Positions 61,743-64,000 of a stretch of DNA of 64,000 nucleotides are shown here, piece by piece. This stretch comes from an uncultured Eubacteriales bacterium (GTDB lineage Bacteria; Bacillota; Clostridia; Oscillospirales; Acutalibacteraceae). The notes beneath the pieces were generated by a model. The model had not been told where the DNA came from. It saw only the letters and a program-made list of their open reading frames with translations, and searched no databases. Where the stretch lies: positions 21,383 through 85,382 of the forward strand of contig CAKTEU010000005.1 in the NCBI GenBank assembly GCA_934552855.1. Direction: 5' to 3'. The position numbers and the translations under genes are program-made. Position 1 is the first letter of the stretch; every line of letters starts with the position of its first letter.

Positions 61743-63836
61743 ATGAGCAAGAAAATTTTCAGTCTGATTCTTGCTGTGATAATGGTTGTCACAGCAATTC
61801 CGATGGCAGCTTTCGCCGCAGACGAAACCTATCCGGTTGTTATTGACTCCGGATATTCTTCATCACAGATTTTTATGTTTAACGATGACGGAAGCATAAA
61901 AAGCAAGGTTTGGGGTCTTGACGTTGGAGGAATCCTTTCCTCCGTTGCAAAAGATATTCCGGAACTCACTTTGAGCAACCTTGAATATCTTGCAAATAAA
62001 AATCCGTCAAGACTTTACAAACAAATCACCAAAGCCGTTAATAACGCAGTTGACAAAATGAAGCGTAATCCGGACGGCACACCGAAGTACAACACCGGAA
62101 CTTGGCCGACAAAGCCCGAAGAAAGCAATATGCAGTATATCTATGACAACATGGACAAGATTGAGTATCTTGAGGGTACTATCCACGAAAAAAGATATAC
62201 GCCGATTCTTTGCGAAAAACTCGGTGCAAAAAATGTTTTTCAGTTTTCAACCGACTGGCGTCAGGAAATTATTCTTTGTGCCCGGGACCTCGGAAAATAC
62301 ATAAAATCGGTTCTTGATTACACCGGAGCAAAAAAAGTAAACATCTTCAGTGAAAGCCACGGCGGACAGACCACCGGAACTTACATCTCACTTTGCTCAA
62401 TTGTTGACAAAGGCGGTGAAGCGGCAGAAAAACTTGCTGCGCTCCTTGGCATGAAGACAAGCGACCTTAAAACGATTTTTAATCTTGATTACATTAACAA
62501 CGCTGTTATGAACTCTCCCGCTATCGGCGGTGTTCAAATTGCATATGACCTTATTTCCGGCAATCTCCATGCCGATATTACCAGAGTTATCGAGTTCTAT
62601 GAGTACGGCAACAACCCGCTTTACGAAATATTCGGCGGTGACGAATACATTTGGGAGTCCGAATATGAATGGCTTCTTGCTTTTGCAAAGCTTGACAAAA
62701 CCAACGGTTTCCTCAACAAAATCATTCAGCAAGACGGCCTTATGTACGGCATTGTTTTGACTTTCGGCAGCCTTTGGGATTTTGTTGATGCCGAACATTA
62801 CGATGAGTTGAAAGCTGAAAAGCTTGATACACCGGAAAAACAGGCAGCTTTTGCTCCGATTATCAAAAACACCGATTATTCGCACCACTATGTAATGCCG
62901 AAGCTTGACGAATATCTTTCATATGCAAGAAGTAAAGGTGTGGATGTAAACATCATTTGCGGAACAGATATTACACCCGCAACGGGTTCAAAAATTAACA
63001 GTGACTGCCTTGTTGCGGCAAAAACCGCTTCCGGTGCAAAGGTTACCGATTACGGCTATCGTTTCAGCAACGGTTACACAACCGATACAAAAGACCCGCT
63101 TGTTAACTGCACAGACAAAACACACAACCACGTTTCGCCGAGCATGAACCTTGACGCTTCATACGGTTATCTTCCGGAAAACACATGGTATATTGAAGGT
63201 CAGTTCCACGCACAGTATGCATATGACAACTATGCTCTTCCGCTGACAAACAAGCTCCTTCTCACAGATGAAATTAAAGACGTTCATTCCGACCCAAACT
63301 ATCCCCAGTTTGAAACAACCTACAATGCAAAATGCGGTGTTCACGCAATGTTTGACAGTTCGGTATACGGCAGAGCGTCATCAAAAGACAAGACGCTTGT
63401 TATTGAAAACCTTTCAAGGAAAAGCGGTATTGAACTTGTTTCAATCAAGGTTGAAGGTGCAGACGTTTCGTTTGAAAACGTAAGCGGCAAAAAAATTGCA
63501 ATGGGCGAAAAAATCAGCGTTCCCCTCACCTCTTCAATAGATGAAAAAGGTATGACAAATTTCACCGTTACGGTTTACTATCTTGAAGACAACTCGTTCT
63601 TTGCAATTGATTCAAGAAAATTCAATTTTACTGTTGACAATTCCGATCTTGCAAAATATGATGAATCAAAGCCGTTCACAAAAGTTAAGGTGAGTCCCGT
63701 TTATATCACAAGCGCAGATGTGAACGACACACTTTCAAACTTTGATTTTACAATTCAGCTTAAAGCTGTTATTCTTTCAATGGTTCATGTGTTCAACATA
63801 ATTATTGCCATGTTCAAAAAAGCAACAAATAAATAA
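61743..63836 (+). CDS. Secreted alpha/beta-hydrolase, lipase/esterase-like
   Basis: This 697-residue protein starts after GGGG. A signal peptide ends at AAFAADE (~25). The opening PVVIDSGYSSSQIF resembles the oxyanion-loop start of LCAT-like lipases. FSESHGGQTTGTY (~200) supplies a nucleophile-elbow Ser (SxSHG, a variant of GxSxG), and NHVSPSMNLDASYGYLP may carry later catalytic residues. The last ~25 residues (LKAVILSMVHVFNIIIAMFKK) form a hydrophobic tail with a basic end. It is exported and perhaps retained at the membrane. The substrate is unknown. Confidence 0.8.
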   Translation: MSKKIFSLILAVIMVVTAIPMAAFAADETYPVVIDSGYSSSQIFMFNDDGSIKSKVWGLDVGGILSSVAKDIPELTLSNLEYLANKNPSRLYKQITKAVNNAVDKMKRNPDGTPKYNTGTWPTKPEESNMQYIYDNMDKIEYLEGTIHEKRYTPILCEKLGAKNVFQFSTDWRQEIILCARDLGKYIKSVLDYTGAKKVNIFSESHGGQTTGTYISLCSIVDKGGEAAEKLAALLGMKTSDLKTIFNLDYINNAVMNSPAIGGVQIAYDLISGNLHADITRVIEFYEYGNNPLYEIFGGDEYIWESEYEWLLAFAKLDKTNGFLNKIIQQDGLMYGIVLTFGSLWDFVDAEHYDELKAEKLDTPEKQAAFAPIIKNTDYSHHYVMPKLDEYLSYARSKGVDVNIICGTDITPATGSKINSDCLVAAKTASGAKVTDYGYRFSNGYTTDTKDPLVNCTDKTHNHVSPSMNLDASYGYLPENTWYIEGQFHAQYAYDNYALPLTNKLLLTDEIKDVHSDPNYPQFETTYNAKCGVHAMFDSSVYGRASSKDKTLVIENLSRKSGIELVSIKVEGADVSFENVSGKKIAMGEKISVPLTSSIDEKGMTNFTVTVYYLEDNSFFAIDSRKFNFTVDNSDLAKYDESKPFTKVKVSPVYITSADVNDTLSNFDFTIQLKAVILSMVHVFNIIIAMFKKATNK

Positions 63837-64000
63837 ATGCAGGGTTGTTTTGAATTTTCCTACAGCCATCTTTAAATTTTGTGTAAACACACTTTAGCGA
63901 TATAAAAACTGAAACTGAAACTGAGGGGCTGTCGCATTAAGACGAACTCGCAAATAAGAGAAAAACAACCGGGCGACCTGAAAAAAGGGTTGCCCGGTTG
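63837..64000. other. Intergenic end region with tandem repeat and strong hairpin
   Basis: A short AAACTG triple repeat (63905-63923) is followed by GGGGCTGTCGCATTAA, which resembles an insertion-sequence end. A long hairpin (CAACCGGGC/GCCCGGTTG) then runs to the last base. It is probably a terminator, or the edge of a mobile element continuing outside. No gene is visible. Confidence 0.4.

Noticed and set aside
1..64000. CRISPR arrays, prophage or integrative-element genes
   Set aside because: I saw no regularly spaced repeats and no integrase, capsid or relaxase-like protein; the only mobile trace is the transposase remnant near 8488-8900.

Overview
The window comes from a low-GC, spore-forming Clostridia genome, most likely an Oscillospiraceae/Ruminococcaceae-type gut or rumen anaerobe. 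Evidence for this: a complete eight-gene spoIIIA sporulation operon; sigma-A promoters with 16-17 bp spacers; strong AGGAGG-type ribosome sites; T-box leaders; a perfect Gram-positive LexA box; the Firmicutes chain nusB-xseA-xseB-ispA-dxs-tlyA-nadK-argR-recN; ferredoxin/flavin-type anaerobic enzymes; and no respiratory genes. This is inferred from sequence alone and no database was searched.

Layout. 1-4360 (minus): two tandem paralogous genes for an unusual three-domain protein (HTH + cupin + acyl-CoA synthetase). The left one runs off the window edge. Each has its own sigma-A promoter and its own T-box riboswitch. 4407-6470 (minus): HPr, trmD, rimM and a 43-aa small protein. 6557-9156 (minus): a secreted metallophosphoesterase, an IS transposase remnant and an initiator tRNA-fMet. 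9223-10542 (minus): a flavoprotein of the geranylgeranyl-reductase type. 10751-15610 (plus): SOS-controlled dinB, an AlgI/AlgJ-like O-acetylation pair and a Dabb protein. 15652-19893: an inverted-repeat element, a beta-helix lipoprotein gene divergent from a two-component system, and two structured convergent boundaries. 19904-29211 (minus): a housekeeping run trmK, nif3-like, rqcH, dnaE, pfkA, radC, nadE. 29275-30051 (minus): a DUF1858 protein and a zinc-ribbon membrane protein. 30173-32864 (plus): an ABC-F ATPase and a frameshifted ankyrin gene. 32879-40404 (minus): PHP phosphatase, GH38 alpha-mannosidase, M28 peptidase, DUF554 protein, tyrS. 40473-49864 (minus): the recN-to-nusB operon, including a TsaD paralogue. 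49974-54712 (minus): spoIIIAH to spoIIIAA. 54803-64000 (plus): a YfhO-type membrane protein, a histidine phosphatase, an enoate-reductase-like flavoprotein, an AlkD-like protein and a secreted lipase-like protein.

The most interesting system is the first 4.4 kb. Two HTH-cupin-acyl-CoA synthetases are each placed under a T-box that senses uncharged tRNA. In my best alignment the specifier codons are GUA (Val) and AUC (Ile), so these enzymes would activate branched short-chain acids (isobutyrate, 2-methylbutyrate) for valine/isoleucine synthesis by reductive carboxylation when the charged tRNA runs low. The specifier register is an inference; a Pro register is a possible alternative.

Other regulatory structure worth following up: 11-bp-period direct repeats between the lipoprotein gene and the two-component system; a perfect palindrome in the spacer of the lipase promoter; and a dispersed GC-rich motif at two convergent gene ends.
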